Below are positions 42,156 to 50,863 of a stretch of DNA of 64,000 nt, piece by piece. The position numbers and the translations under genes were made by a program. The notes under the pieces are model-generated. The model had not been told where the DNA came from. It saw nothing but the letters and a program-made list of their open reading frames with translations, and ran no database searches. Within the stretch, counting starts at the first letter, position 1. Every line of letters begins with the position of its first letter. Location of the stretch: NCBI RefSeq assembly GCF_004916975.1, contig NZ_STGQ01000001.1, forward strand, positions 2,969,674-3,033,673, given 5' to 3'. The DNA is from Paenibacillus dokdonensis. Lineage in GTDB: Bacteria > Bacillota > Bacilli > Paenibacillales > Paenibacillaceae.

Positions 42156-43673
42156 TTAGAGCTTGTAAATTTCCTTGTACTTCTCTTCGAGATAATCAGC
42201 CAGATAATCCGGGCTCAGTTCCTCTCCGGTTACTTGCATGATGATCTCGGCAGGAGATAAGCTTTTGCCGAAGCGATAGATTTTCTCGGTCAGCCATTCT
42301 TTGATTGGAATCAGGTTGCCCTCACGGATATACTGATCCAGCTCAGGCAGCTCCTTTTTCATGGTATTCATGATTTGGGCAGCGTACATGTTGCCGAGGG
42401 AATAAGAAGCGAAATAACCAAAATCCCCTCCGGACCAGTGAACGTCCTGCAGTACGCCTAGACTGTCGTTTGGTGGCGTGACGCCAAGATATTGCTGATA
42501 TTTTTCATTCCATACTTTCGGAAGATCTTTGACTTCCAATCCTTCATTAAAGATCATCTTCTCGATTTCATAGCGGATAATGATATGAAGGTTGTATGTC
42601 AACTCGTCGGATTCGATCCGAATGAGGGAGTTTTCCACACGGTTAACGGCGCGGTAGAAGTCTTCAAGCTTTACATCCTGAAGCTGCTGCGGGAAATGCT
42701 TTTGCAAATCTGTGTAATAGCGTTCCCAGAACGCGCGGCTGCGGCCGATTATGTTTTCCCATAAACGGGATTGGGACTCGTGAATGCCCATCGATGTTCC
42801 TTGCGCCAGTGGTGTGCCGGCAAGGTCTTTACTGATATTTTGTTCATACAGCGCATGCCCGCCTTCATGCAGGGAACTGAACAGCGCACTGGTCACATCA
42901 TCCTGGAGGTAGTGGGTCGTAATCCGTACGTCACCGGAGTTTAGCCCCATAGCGAATGGATGGACGCTTTCATCAAGACGTCCAGCGTCAAAGTCATAGC
43001 CCATCTGTCCGAGGATAAAGAGACCCATTTTCTCCTGCTGCTCTTTTTCAAAAATTTGATCCAGGAATGTCGTATCCGGTTTGTTGGGAGATGCCTGTAT
43101 AGCGGCAACCAGCGGTACCAAGCGGTCGCGTAATCTGCCAAAGACTTCATCCAGCTTGTCTACGGTCAATTCCGGCTCGTATTTATCCAGCAGTGTGTCA
43201 TAAGTCGTGCCTTTCACACCCCAGTACTGAATGAATTCTTTCAGCAAACTTACGATTTTGGTCAGATTCGGTTCGAAGGAAGCAAAATCATTATTTTCCT
43301 TTGCTTCTTCCCAAATGGTCTGCGTATGTGCAGAAAGCACGGAGAATTCCTCGATCTTTTTCGCAGGGATTTGTTTGTTTTCTTCGTAATCCTTTTTGCA
43401 TTCCTTCACCACGCGACGGGTTGTTTCATCCAGTTGGCTGTCGACCTCTGGTTTAGTGAAAAAGGATATGTATTCTCCCATTTCGTCCGATACACGCAGC
43501 TTGAATTGCTCCGCAGACAGTGTGCCGATGACTCCGGAACGAAGTTCCACGCCTTTGCGCGGTGCTCCCGTACGAAGATCCCAGTGCATCAGGGAAATCG
43601 CTTCGGTATATGCGCCGATTTTGCGCACGAGTTCCATAAAAGATTCCAATTTTGCCTTTACATCGTTATTCAT
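42156..43673 (-). CDS. M32-family metallocarboxypeptidase
   Basis: 505 residues of the Taq carboxypeptidase family. The zinc motif is HEGGH in SSLHEGGHALYEQNI; MGIHESQSRLWENIIGRSRAFW and the substrate-site DVHWSGGDFGYFASYSLGN are intact. It removes C-terminal amino acids from peptides in the cytoplasm. ATG at 43673 is chosen over a GTG at 43685 because of the AGGTGA site. It is transcribed away from the HesB-like gene. Confidence 0.93.
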   Translation of the reverse strand: MNNDVKAKLESFMELVRKIGAYTEAISLMHWDLRTGAPRKGVELRSGVIGTLSAEQFKLRVSDEMGEYISFFTKPEVDSQLDETTRRVVKECKKDYEENKQIPAKKIEEFSVLSAHTQTIWEEAKENNDFASFEPNLTKIVSLLKEFIQYWGVKGTTYDTLLDKYEPELTVDKLDEVFGRLRDRLVPLVAAIQASPNKPDTTFLDQIFEKEQQEKMGLFILGQMGYDFDAGRLDESVHPFAMGLNSGDVRITTHYLQDDVTSALFSSLHEGGHALYEQNISKDLAGTPLAQGTSMGIHESQSRLWENIIGRSRAFWERYYTDLQKHFPQQLQDVKLEDFYRAVNRVENSLIRIESDELTYNLHIIIRYEIEKMIFNEGLEVKDLPKVWNEKYQQYLGVTPPNDSLGVLQDVHWSGGDFGYFASYSLGNMYAAQIMNTMKKELPELDQYIREGNLIPIKEWLTEKIYRFGKSLSPAEIIMQVTGEELSPDYLADYLEEKYKEIYKL

Positions 43674-43804
43674 TCCAAGATTCACCTCGCCACGTATTTT
43701 TGTCTTACCTCTTGATGATACTTTTTGAGGAAAGTATAATCAATATTTAATACGAATCGTTCGTCTTCAAACCTACTTTTTGAGTAAAGGAGCCTGTAGT
43801 CACC

Positions 43805-44140
43805 ATGAATATTCAGATTTCCGAACATGCGGAACGCTTTCTCCGCCAGAAAATAGGCAGCAAGTCTTCGCCTGTCAGGCTTGTCTTTGACTCTGAGGGC
43901 TGCGGCTGCGGGGTCAACGGTATTCCGGCTTTGTGGATTCTCCCTGCGCAGGATGAACATGATATAATCATACATAGCAATGGAGTCCCTTTCCTCATCA
44001 ACCGGATACATGCCGTATATTTTGAAGAACATCTTTATCTGGATTCGGAAGAAACGTACCCGTCATTTCGCCTTTCGGGAGACAGCCAGCTGTACGGACA
44101 GAATATAAGACTACTGGACAAGCGTGAAGACGAATCTTAA
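43805..44140 (+). CDS. HesB/IscA-like iron-sulfur protein (YqkB type)
   Basis: 111 residues of the Fe-S biosynthesis fold: MNIQISEHAERFLRQKIG, VRLVFDSEGCGCGVNGIPALW, IHSNGVPFLINRIHAVYF. The conserved cysteines are reduced to the GCGCG pair, as in the YqkB/YneR subgroup rather than true A-type carriers. Function is inferred. AGGAG lies 11 bases before the ATG. It shares its end with the start region of the carbonic anhydrase gene. Confidence 0.82.
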   Translation: MNIQISEHAERFLRQKIGSKSSPVRLVFDSEGCGCGVNGIPALWILPAQDEHDIIIHSNGVPFLINRIHAVYFEEHLYLDSEETYPSFRLSGDSQLYGQNIRLLDKREDES

Positions 44141-44165
44141 ATCCTTGAAAGGTTGTGTATGCATT

Positions 44166-44741
44166 ATGAGCCACGTTTCAGAAATTTTGGAGTATAACCA
44201 TCAATTTGTGGAAGAAAAACAGTACGAACAATTCTTGACAGGCAAGTTTCCCGATAAAAAGCTGGTCATCATCACTTGCATGGATACCCGTCTGGTGGAA
44301 CTGCTTCCTAAAGCCATGAACCTGAAGAACGGCGATGTCAAAATCATCAAAATTGCAGGCGCGATCGTATCCCATCCGTTCGGCAGCGTGATGCGCAGCA
44401 TTTTGGTTGCCCTGTATGAACTAAGCGCGGACGAAGTCATCGTCGTCGGCCACCTCGACTGCGGCATGGCTGCCCTGAATGCCGATCATATGATCCAGGA
44501 AATACGCAACCGCGGCGTTTCCGAGGAAGTGCTGTCCACCCTGGAGAATTCCGGCATCAAGCTGGATACTTGGCTTCAGGGCTTCAACAACATCAAAGAC
44601 GGCGTGAACGGAACCGTCAACCTCATCAAAAAGCATCCGCTGCTTCCGGGAGACGTGCCGGTTCATGGCATGATCATCGATCCGAACACCGGCGCGCTTG
44701 AACTGGTCGTCGACGGCTACGAAAAAATTTCACAAAAATAA
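44166..44741 (+). CDS. beta-carbonic anhydrase
   Basis: 191 residues. Zinc ligands Cys, His, Cys are in ITCMDTRLVELL and VVGHLDCGMA; the Asp-Arg dyad of CxDxR is present. The sequence FGSVMRSILVALYELSADEVIVV is typical. It interconverts CO2 and bicarbonate in the cytoplasm. The start at 44166 (MSHVSEILEYN) is preferred; the longer frame reaches into the previous gene. It ends 19 bp before a strong terminator. Confidence 0.92.
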   Translation: MSHVSEILEYNHQFVEEKQYEQFLTGKFPDKKLVIITCMDTRLVELLPKAMNLKNGDVKIIKIAGAIVSHPFGSVMRSILVALYELSADEVIVVGHLDCGMAALNADHMIQEIRNRGVSEEVLSTLENSGIKLDTWLQGFNNIKDGVNGTVNLIKKHPLLPGDVPVHGMIIDPNTGALELVVDGYEKISQK

Positions 44742-44759
44742 CTCTTTACATTTGCATGC

Positions 44760-44791
44760 AAAAACACGGATACCTGTATCCGTGTTTTTTT
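44760..44791 (+). terminator. terminator after the carbonic anhydrase gene
   Basis: Perfect AAAAACACGGATA and TATCCGTGTTTTT arms with a 4-base loop and seven T residues. Confidence 0.93.
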
Positions 44792-44820
44792 GCGACTTCG
44801 GTTGCAAAACCATACAGTTT

Positions 44821-44832
44821 AAGTGTACACTT
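44821..44832 (+). promoter_or_regulatory. palindrome upstream of the PadR gene
   Basis: AAGTGTACACTT is a perfect 12-bp palindrome 40 bp before the padR start. PadR proteins often bind such short TGTACA-centred sites, so it is a candidate autoregulatory operator. Confidence 0.5.
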
Positions 44833-44871
44833 TTTGATGAAAGAACATATCACGTATGGGAGACATCGCAA

Positions 44872-45432
44872 ATGAATACGTTATCCTACGGATTGTTGGC
44901 TTTTTTGGCCAGGGAACCTGGTTCAGGCTATGATGTGATGCTAAAGATCCAGCCGTTCTGGCAGGCCAAGCACAGCCAAATTTATCCTCTCCTTGCACAA
45001 ATGGAGGAGAATGAACTACTTACTTCTTATTGGATCAAACAGTCGGAAAAGCCCGACAAAAAAATCTACTCCATCACAGACAGCGGCATTCGAAAACTGA
45101 AAGAATGGATGTACATGCCTCTTCCAGACCCGATTACTAGGGACGAGCTGTCTATGAAAACGTTTTGCATGTGGATGACAGACCGCGATAACGCGATCGA
45201 AATTGTGGAGACGAGAAAAGCTTATTTTACACGCAGGCTCGAATCCTTCAACAGCATGCTGCAAAAAATCCCTGAAGAAAAGCGGACATTCGGCAACCGC
45301 GAATTTTATGATTACATTCTCGTTCAAAAGGGAATATTTAATGCAACGGCCGGACAGGATTGGTGCAATTGGGTCCTTGGTATGCTAAAGGAGCAGCAAG
45401 CAACAGAATCACAGGTTCAATCGGCGCAGTAA
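44872..45432 (+). CDS. PadR-family regulator with C-terminal domain
   Basis: 186 residues. N-terminal winged helix: TLSYGLLAFLAREPGSGYDVM, HSQIYPLLAQMEENELLTSY, KIYSITDSGIRKLKEWM. The C-terminal half is the Vir_act_alpha_C helical dimer domain (LSMKTFCMWMTDRDNAIEIV, TFGNREFYDYILVQKGIFNA). ATG at 44872 has GGGAG 9 bases upstream; the frame extends upstream to 44698 only by running over the previous gene and terminator. Its regulon is not evident; no exporter gene follows. Confidence 0.9.
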   Translation: MNTLSYGLLAFLAREPGSGYDVMLKIQPFWQAKHSQIYPLLAQMEENELLTSYWIKQSEKPDKKIYSITDSGIRKLKEWMYMPLPDPITRDELSMKTFCMWMTDRDNAIEIVETRKAYFTRRLESFNSMLQKIPEEKRTFGNREFYDYILVQKGIFNATAGQDWCNWVLGMLKEQQATESQVQSAQ

Positions 45433-45566
45433 AAACTTCTATGAAAGAAAGAATTTAAACTGTTTTATATTTTTTTTTTGAAAAATGAAACTTTAAGATA
45501 CTAAGCACGTAAAGCATAGTAGGCAAACAAACATGCCAGCAAATTACTCGGGAGGTTTTCTACTTC

Positions 45567-46013
45567 ATGATGAACAAATCGTTGAAGAAATGGATCATGA
45601 TTGTCATGGCATTTACGTTCTTCTTCGCAATTTCTGTACCGGCGGATAATGCGGAGGCCAGACGTGGTGGTGGAAGCAGCTTTAGATCCGGCACCAAAGG
45701 CTTCACCAATACACCGAAGAAATCGACGACGACCGATAACGTTAAAAAGTCGACGAATACGAACAACTCCACAGCAGGTACAACGGCTAAGCGCGGATTC
45801 TTCAGCGGTGGCGGTTTAATGAAAGGCCTGATGATCGGCGGCCTCGCAGGCATGCTGTTTGGTGGTATGTTTGGCGGTATGGGAGCATTCGGTAACATCT
45901 TAGGCTTGATTATCAATCTTTTTGCCATTTATGTCGTCATATCCCTCGCGGTTGCGGCTTACAGGGCATTCAAGAACCGGCGTAAACCGGACCCACGTAA
46001 CGGACGGTACTAA
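45567..46013 (+). CDS. secreted or membrane glycine-rich protein, Tim44-like plan
   Basis: 148 residues: signal peptide 1-28 (WIMIVMAFTFFFAISV), Arg/Gly/Ser-rich start (EARRGGGSSFRSGTKGF), Thr/Lys/Asn linker, a glycine-rich hydrophobic hairpin (GGLAGMLFGGMFGGMGAF) and a last membrane helix (LIINLFAIYVVISLAVAAY) with a basic tail. This resembles the N-terminal part of bacterial Tim44-domain membrane proteins, but the soluble domain itself is missing. GGGAGG precedes ATG. It is 3 bp before the next gene. Confidence 0.72.
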   Translation: MMNKSLKKWIMIVMAFTFFFAISVPADNAEARRGGGSSFRSGTKGFTNTPKKSTTTDNVKKSTNTNNSTAGTTAKRGFFSGGGLMKGLMIGGLAGMLFGGMFGGMGAFGNILGLIINLFAIYVVISLAVAAYRAFKNRRKPDPRNGRY

Positions 46014-46016
46014 ACG

Positions 46017-46316
46017 ATGATGATACTCACAATGGATGAAATTATTAATGCGATTTGTCTTCATATGGCAGAGCGCAAACGGATTCGTCCCCAAGACGTT
46101 CAAGTCGAACTCTTTTGGGAAGAAGAAACCGGCTACTCCGCTGAGGTATGGACCGAAGGCCGCAGTCAGTACCTGGTCGAATCCAATATGATCGAAGCCA
46201 TTATGCGCTATCTGCAAAGCGAGTACGGCATCCGTGCTTACCGTGAGCAGATTTCACTCGATGTGGACGAGGAAATAACAGCCCAGATCGATGTGGAAGT
46301 GCAGCAGACGAATTAA
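46017..46316 (+). CDS. DUF2653 protein (YxcD family)
   Basis: 99 residues, acidic, without membrane segments: MDEIINAICLHMAERKRIRP, VQVELFWEEETGYSAEVW, MIEAIMRYLQSEYGI. It matches the DUF2653/YxcD family, found next to glycine-rich membrane proteins in Bacillus and Paenibacillus; function unknown. It is probably cotranscribed with the preceding gene (3-bp gap) and followed by a terminator. Confidence 0.82.
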   Translation: MMILTMDEIINAICLHMAERKRIRPQDVQVELFWEEETGYSAEVWTEGRSQYLVESNMIEAIMRYLQSEYGIRAYREQISLDVDEEITAQIDVEVQQTN

Positions 46317-46320
46317 AAAT

Positions 46321-46355
46321 AAAAGGTAGACATCGTAATGATGCCTACCTTTTTT
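46321..46355 (+). terminator. terminator after the DUF2653 gene
   Basis: AAAAGGTAGaCATC and GATGcCTACCTTTT arms with a T-run. Confidence 0.88.
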
Positions 46356-46386
46356 GCGTTATGAAGTTAAGTTACGGATTTGGTGC

Positions 46387-46548
46387 CTAAGCTTCATGCA
46401 ACGCTTCAAGAGTGGTGACCGGCTTCTTACAGCTGAAATGCTCACAGTTGCATGCCGCGGGTCTGCCATTGACCGGTTTCATATCGGAGACATGAGGCAG
46501 CAGTTCGCGCAGTAGCTTTTCCCCTGCTCCGCCTTCCCAGTGAATCAT
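46387..46548 (-). pseudogene. C-terminal fragment of a YyaL-type thioredoxin-domain protein, copy 1
   Basis: A 53-codon frame ends with NGRPAACNCEHFSCKKPVTT LEAL-type sequence, the hallmark C-terminus of YyaL/DUF255 proteins (normally about 680 residues, ...AYVCxxxxCxxPVT...). Only this end remains. A second such fragment lies at 54985-55240. Confidence 0.65.
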
Positions 46549-46659
46549 AAAGGAAGCTCCCGTTCATGTTTTCGAGTTCGTACTTTAGTTTAATAATGTC
46601 TTTAATACTCGATGTGTTGGCACATCATTCCCCTCCAAAAATATGTATCAGACAAATTG

Positions 46660-46682
46660 AAAAAGCACCTTGTTAGGTGCTT
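46660..46682 (-). terminator. terminator overlapping the end of a small membrane-protein gene
   Basis: AAGCACCT and AGGTGCTT arms with a 4-base loop followed by TTTTTC on the minus strand. The stem includes the stop codon of the 46681-46881 gene. Confidence 0.8.
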
Positions 46683-46881
46683 ATCTCCATGCCCACTCTC
46701 CACTGGCAACATAACATGAAACGATAAAAGAAATGACAACGACAATCGGGGAAAGGAGTGTGATAATCCTACCGAATTTATCAGGTAGCACTTTTATGAT
46801 GATAAGAAGAATCGCCACCACAATCAACGAAATAATTGCACTTATCAGGATTGTCCCTCTTGAGTCCCATATTAGATTCAA
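46681..46881 (-). CDS. small membrane protein of unknown function
   Basis: 66 residues with two hydrophobic helices (ILISAIISLIVVAILLIIIK and ITLLSPIVVVISFIVSCYVA). The start is TTG at 46881, 7 bases after GGAGG, and it overlaps the stop of the frame before it by TTGA. Family not recognised. Confidence 0.62.
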   Translation of the reverse strand: MNLIWDSRGTILISAIISLIVVAILLIIIKVLPDKFGRIITLLSPIVVVISFIVSCYVASGEWAWR

Positions 46882-47173
46882 TGTGTTTCCTCCAGAATTC
46901 GTTTATCATGTAAAGATTGATTTATATCTATCTTATCGTCAACCCTTATTTTACCAGTATTCTTATCCCTATTGTTAAATACTTCACACAATAACTTAAA
47001 AGAATCATTAATGATACCTTCGATGATCTCGTCGTTAATCAATGATGAATAATCGGCATTCATTTTTAACGTATCTGGGTAGGAATCTCAACCTCAGGCT
47101 TTATTTTTGAGCAACCTATTAAAAGTAATATAAGCAGGCAACTGATAACAGAGAAACTCTTAAAATAAATCAT
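46878..47173 (-). pseudogene. small lipoprotein gene with a frameshift
   Basis: ATG at 47173 codes for a lipoprotein signal (SFSVISCLLILLLIGC) and KIKPEVEIPTQIR before a stop. The natural continuation (YPDTLKMNADYSSLINDEII, then a soluble helical domain of about 60 residues) is in another frame and ends at 46878. A one-base indel near 47080-47095 would join them to a ~95-residue lipoprotein, translationally coupled to the membrane-protein gene after it. Unknown function. Confidence 0.58.
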
Positions 47174-47301
47174 TTAATAAAAATCTCCTAACCTATCGGC
47201 AATTTGCACCTAGTAAGATTAACACATATAGTAATTTTTTCTCCATTGTATTTTGATAAATCGAGATAGGAAGGTGCACTAGGAACAAGTAAGACAACTC
47301 T

Positions 47302-48477
47302 TTAACTAGTTAGCTGTACGCCCTCTGTCCTTTTCTTCATAATAACGAAGCCTGCAATACAAATCATCAAAACGCAGAGAGAATAAGGAAATACCATATT
47401 TGCGGTGTATAAGGCCGTACCAATAACAGGACCCAAGAATGATCCGCCACCTTGCAAAGCCGCAATAAAGGATGCAACACTCCTTTGCTCATGATCTTGA
47501 ACCGCCATTGAAGCACCGGCACTGTATCCTAGCAGTGTAAAGCCGATGCCAATTCCCAAGAATGCAAAATCTACATAAGCAAACTTGATGAACATTAATA
47601 GTCCCATCAATCCCAAAGCGACAAACAAGAGCCCTACGCAAAGCACCCGCCTAGGATGCCATTTGAGATATTTACTGATCACAATTTGCGAGAGCACAAC
47701 CATAATTCCCGAAACGGCAAGCCCCAATCCAATTAACTGGGTTGATTGCTGGGCATTATAACCAAGGGTATCCTGCACGAAAAATCCGATGGTAACCTGC
47801 ACGATATTCAGGGCAATCGAAAGCAAGAGTCCAATCCATAAATAGAGGCGAATCCGCCTGTCGTTTGGTGAAAGTGAAATAACCTGCCGCTGTATCTCCT
47901 TATCCCTTTCTTTAGGAATAAACACCAGAAACAAAATGGCCAAGGCGAACAGCAGGAACGCTGCCGCGTACATTGGAGCGGTGAGTCCCACCGCAGCCAT
48001 TCCACCGCTCATTGCCGGTCCTATGACGAATCCGAGCCCATTGGCAGCACCGAATAATGCCATTCCCCTTGTACGCGTTTCTTTTGTGGTCCAGCCCATA
48101 ACATAGGCTTGTGCCAACGCCGGTATACCTCCAAAGAAAAATCCGGCAATTGCGCGAAGTAGAAAGAAGCTCCAGAAAAAGCTTCCCTTGCTCTGTGCTT
48201 GTACGGCATAATCCGCCAGCAGTGCAAAAATGATGAGTGTCGCCAAATAGGCGAACATAATCGAAGCGAGCAGCAATTTTCGGTTCATGAACGTTTGCTT
48301 TTCCCAGAAATATCCCCCAAGTAGCCAGCAAAGCCCCGCAACCGACACCAAACATCCGGATTGAAAATCACTCAGCCCCAAATTACGAGAAAGAGGACCA
48401 ATAATCGGATTAAATGCGGCTATCGATATCATGCCACTTAGCACGATTAGAAACATAATACCAAGTCTGTATTTCAT
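47302..48477 (-). CDS. MFS-family exporter
   Basis: About 391 residues with 12 predicted helices. The MFS landmarks are the A-like loop ending in W.K and GPLSRNLGLSDFQSGCLVSV (helices 1-2), RAIAGFFFGGIPALAQAYV (helix 4-5 region) and FGAANGLGFVIGPAMSGG (antiporter motif C). ATG at 48477 follows GGAGGAG. It lies directly after the PchR-like regulator gene whose upstream region carries a Fur box, so export of a siderophore or related metallophore is a reasonable inference. Confidence 0.85.
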   Translation of the reverse strand: MKYRLGIMFLIVLSGMISIAAFNPIIGPLSRNLGLSDFQSGCLVSVAGLCWLLGGYFWEKQTFMNRKLLLASIMFAYLATLIIFALLADYAVQAQSKGSFFWSFFLLRAIAGFFFGGIPALAQAYVMGWTTKETRTRGMALFGAANGLGFVIGPAMSGGMAAVGLTAPMYAAAFLLFALAILFLVFIPKERDKEIQRQVISLSPNDRRIRLYLWIGLLLSIALNIVQVTIGFFVQDTLGYNAQQSTQLIGLGLAVSGIMVVLSQIVISKYLKWHPRRVLCVGLLFVALGLMGLLMFIKFAYVDFAFLGIGIGFTLLGYSAGASMAVQDHEQRSVASFIAALQGGGSFLGPVIGTALYTANMVFPYSLCVLMICIAGFVIMKKRTEGVQLTS

Positions 48478-48614
48478 TAAAAACCATTCTCCTCCCATGT
48501 ATACCAGAGCTTTATACGATTCATAATCGATGTTTTCATGGTACTATGCTTGTTAGCCGGGCCTCTACCAGTTGGCGGAATACTTTACTGGTTAGCCGGA
48601 TATGTGGGAGAACA

Positions 48615-48646
48615 AACCAAAAAACCGCTCGAAAGGAGCGGTTGAA
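48615..48646 (-). terminator. terminator of the AraC-type gene
   Basis: AACCGCTCC and GAGCGGTT arms around TTTC-type loop followed by TTTTTT on the minus strand. It may be partly read through into the MFS gene. Confidence 0.82.
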
Positions 48647-48658
48647 GCGTTCATCGAT

Positions 48659-49642
48659 TCAACTGTCTGAACCTGGTAAAGCAGGAGAATGGCGAATGAT
48701 TTTCCCGGGATTGACCCCATATCGATCACGAAACGCCTCCGAGAAGTAACTTGCATTAGAGTAACCCACTGCGCATGAGGTCTCAGTTACATTCAACGTT
48801 CCCTGCTGCAGTAAATGAAAAGCCTTTTCTAATCGCTTCTCCCGTAAATAGCCAAATACCGTTGTACCATAAAGCTCTTTAAACCCTGTCTTTAATTTAT
48901 GATCATTCAGACCAATCATCCGGGAAAGCTCGATCAGTGTAGGCGGATCTGTCATCCGTTCCATCATGATATCTCTAGCTTCACGAATTTTTTGCGTATC
49001 ATGTTTGGGCAACCTATGCTTGGAAGGCACATCGATTAGGAAGGAATTAAAGGCCATTGATAAAAGCTGCAATACACTGGATTCCACTTCAAAATTCTTC
49101 GCAGCACATGACTGGACCAATTGTATAATCCGCTGAATAATGACAGAAGCTGCCGGATTGATCGTTTCCTGAAAAATACGGAATGGCCGTTGACCTAGTA
49201 GTTGAAAGAAATCCGCCGATCTTTTGCCACTGTCATCCTCCATATAATGATGAAAAGTAGAAATTGGAATCCCAATGCCCAGCAAGAGATAAGACTGGTT
49301 CTCGTTAAATTCAAACTCAGCGCCCAGTTGATTCATGAACTGAAGGGAGCAGCTGCCCGGAGCAAATTCATACTGTTCTCCATTAATGCTTATTTCTCTT
49401 GTTCCATGCAAGCAAAAACTAAGCTCAACCATGGCTGTTTCCGTGACAACAGGCGTCGTCCGATTCCGATGAAAGGTGAAGTCGGAGATCACCACCTCAA
49501 TATCAGGTCTAGGTACAAGACGATGAATGGCTCCCTCCCCAGCTTCCGAATGAATCTGCATCCGTTCCGAACGATGTACTTGTTGTCTAGGTATATGAAG
49601 TCCATCGAAAAATTGGTTAAAGTTCTGATGAAAATCTGTCAT
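48659..49642 (-). CDS. AraC-family regulator, PchR-like
   Basis: 327 residues. The C-terminal double helix-turn-helix is clear: PPTLIELSRMIGLNDHKLKT and LNVTETSCAVGYSNASYFSE followed by FRDRYGVNPGKI. The N-terminal 200 residues match the PchR-type sensing domain (LSFCLHGTREISINGEQYEF, GIGIPISTFHHYM). PchR-like proteins activate siderophore genes when the ferric siderophore is sensed. A Fur box lies 167 bp upstream, and an MFS exporter follows downstream. Confidence 0.88.
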   Translation of the reverse strand: MTDFHQNFNQFFDGLHIPRQQVHRSERMQIHSEAGEGAIHRLVPRPDIEVVISDFTFHRNRTTPVVTETAMVELSFCLHGTREISINGEQYEFAPGSCSLQFMNQLGAEFEFNENQSYLLLGIGIPISTFHHYMEDDSGKRSADFFQLLGQRPFRIFQETINPAASVIIQRIIQLVQSCAAKNFEVESSVLQLLSMAFNSFLIDVPSKHRLPKHDTQKIREARDIMMERMTDPPTLIELSRMIGLNDHKLKTGFKELYGTTVFGYLREKRLEKAFHLLQQGTLNVTETSCAVGYSNASYFSEAFRDRYGVNPGKIIRHSPALPGSDS

Positions 49643-49808
49643 CTTCTCTCCTGCACCCCGATTAGTTTTTAGAAATCATTCTAAGCACATCGTCAATTTT
49701 ATTTTTATTAGCTAGATGCCCATGATTCATCCATGTCATATACAGCATTACATATTTTAATGATCGGAAACAAGAAGATGCAGCCTCGATGAGTCACATC
49801 TTTCATTT

Positions 49809-49827
49809 GATATTGATAATCATTATC
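49809..49827 (-). promoter_or_regulatory. Fur box
   Basis: On the minus strand GATAATGATTATCAATATC matches the 19-bp Fur consensus at 18 positions. It precedes the AraC-type gene and indicates repression by iron. Confidence 0.82.
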
Positions 49828-49892
49828 GTTATTATAGTTCAAAAAAGATAGCTCTTCAATAATGATATGCTCCCCGTATAAAAGAAACTAAA

Positions 49893-49931
49893 CAACCTGA
49901 GCCCCTGCGAATACAGGACTCAGGCTGCTTA
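49893..49931 (-). terminator. terminator after the sugar permease operon
   Basis: AGCCTGAGTCC and CTCAGGTT arms; T-rich bases follow on the minus strand, about 80 bp past the stop codon of the last permease. Confidence 0.65.
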
Positions 49932-50009
49932 AATATTGCTTTTTGTTAATTGTCTACTCGACATGGTCAACTCATAATAGCAGTGGATCTGAATTCATAC
50001 AAATTATAT

Positions 50010-50846
50010 TCAACCTTTTATACCGCTAAATGTAATGCCGCTAATAAACGTCTTTTGAAGAAAAAAGAACAAAACAATAATCGGTAATGTCATCAAGGTG
50101 GATACGGCCATTAGTAGACCCCATTCGGATCCCTTTTGACTCTGAAATTGCTGCAAACCGAGCGAAACCGTGTAAGATGCTTCATTGGTTAAATAGAGCA
50201 AGGGGCCCATGAAATCAGTCCAGCTCCCCATAAATTGAAAAAGTGCAACGGCTAAAACGGCGGATTTGGCCAGTGGAAACATGATCTGTAAATATATGCG
50301 GAACTCACTAGCCCCGTCTAAGCGGGCCGCTTCACGGAGAGCATCAGGCAATCCCAGGAAAAACTGCCGCAATAGAAAAATGTAAATCGGCACTCCAAAA
50401 AATTGGGGCACAATCAGTGGAAGAGATGTTCCTACCCAACCTAATTTAGTAAACAATAGGAAGAGAGGAATCATCGTCACTTGACCGGGAATCATCATAA
50501 CAGCGAGAGTAACAAAGAAAAGTATACCTCTTCCACGGTACTCTAACTTGGCAAAACTGTAGGCAACCAAGGGGCAGGATATGATCACACCTAGCGTACT
50601 AACGATGGTTATAATCGCTGTATTTTCCAGATATGTCCAGAAATGGATATACTCTACGGCACGGGAATAATTGCTCCACAGAAATGGATGCGGAATCCAC
50701 TCTGGTGGGTATGCAAAGACTTGTGTGAGCGGTTTAAGCGAAGTCGAAAGCAGCCAAATGAACGGAATAATGAAAAATGCAGAAGCAACAATCAGACATA
50801 AATAGGCTAACGAACGATTGATCCTCTTGATAGCGATTGGATTCAT
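50010..50846 (-). CDS. sugar ABC importer permease, MalG/AraQ-like
   Basis: 278 residues with six helices and the EAA loop EAARLDGASEFRIYLQIMFPLAKSA, as in CUT1-family permeases. The ligand is not evident. GGAGGAGG precedes ATG; the gene is 17 bp after the partner permease. Confidence 0.93.
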   Translation of the reverse strand: MNPIAIKRINRSLAYLCLIVASAFFIIPFIWLLSTSLKPLTQVFAYPPEWIPHPFLWSNYSRAVEYIHFWTYLENTAIITIVSTLGVIISCPLVAYSFAKLEYRGRGILFFVTLAVMMIPGQVTMIPLFLLFTKLGWVGTSLPLIVPQFFGVPIYIFLLRQFFLGLPDALREAARLDGASEFRIYLQIMFPLAKSAVLAVALFQFMGSWTDFMGPLLYLTNEASYTVSLGLQQFQSQKGSEWGLLMAVSTLMTLPIIVLFFFLQKTFISGITFSGIKG

Positions 50847-50863
50847 CCCTTATTTCCTCCTCC

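Larger units (their letters stand above)
49643..50009. other. intergenic regulatory stretch
   Basis: Between the regulator and the sugar permease there is no gene. It holds the Fur box (49809-49827) and a bidirectional hairpin (49893-49931). Confidence 0.6.

Noticed and set aside
48538..48645. 35-codon plus-strand frame MVLCLLAGPLPVGG...
   Set aside because: No ribosome binding site, and it overlaps the AraC-gene terminator.
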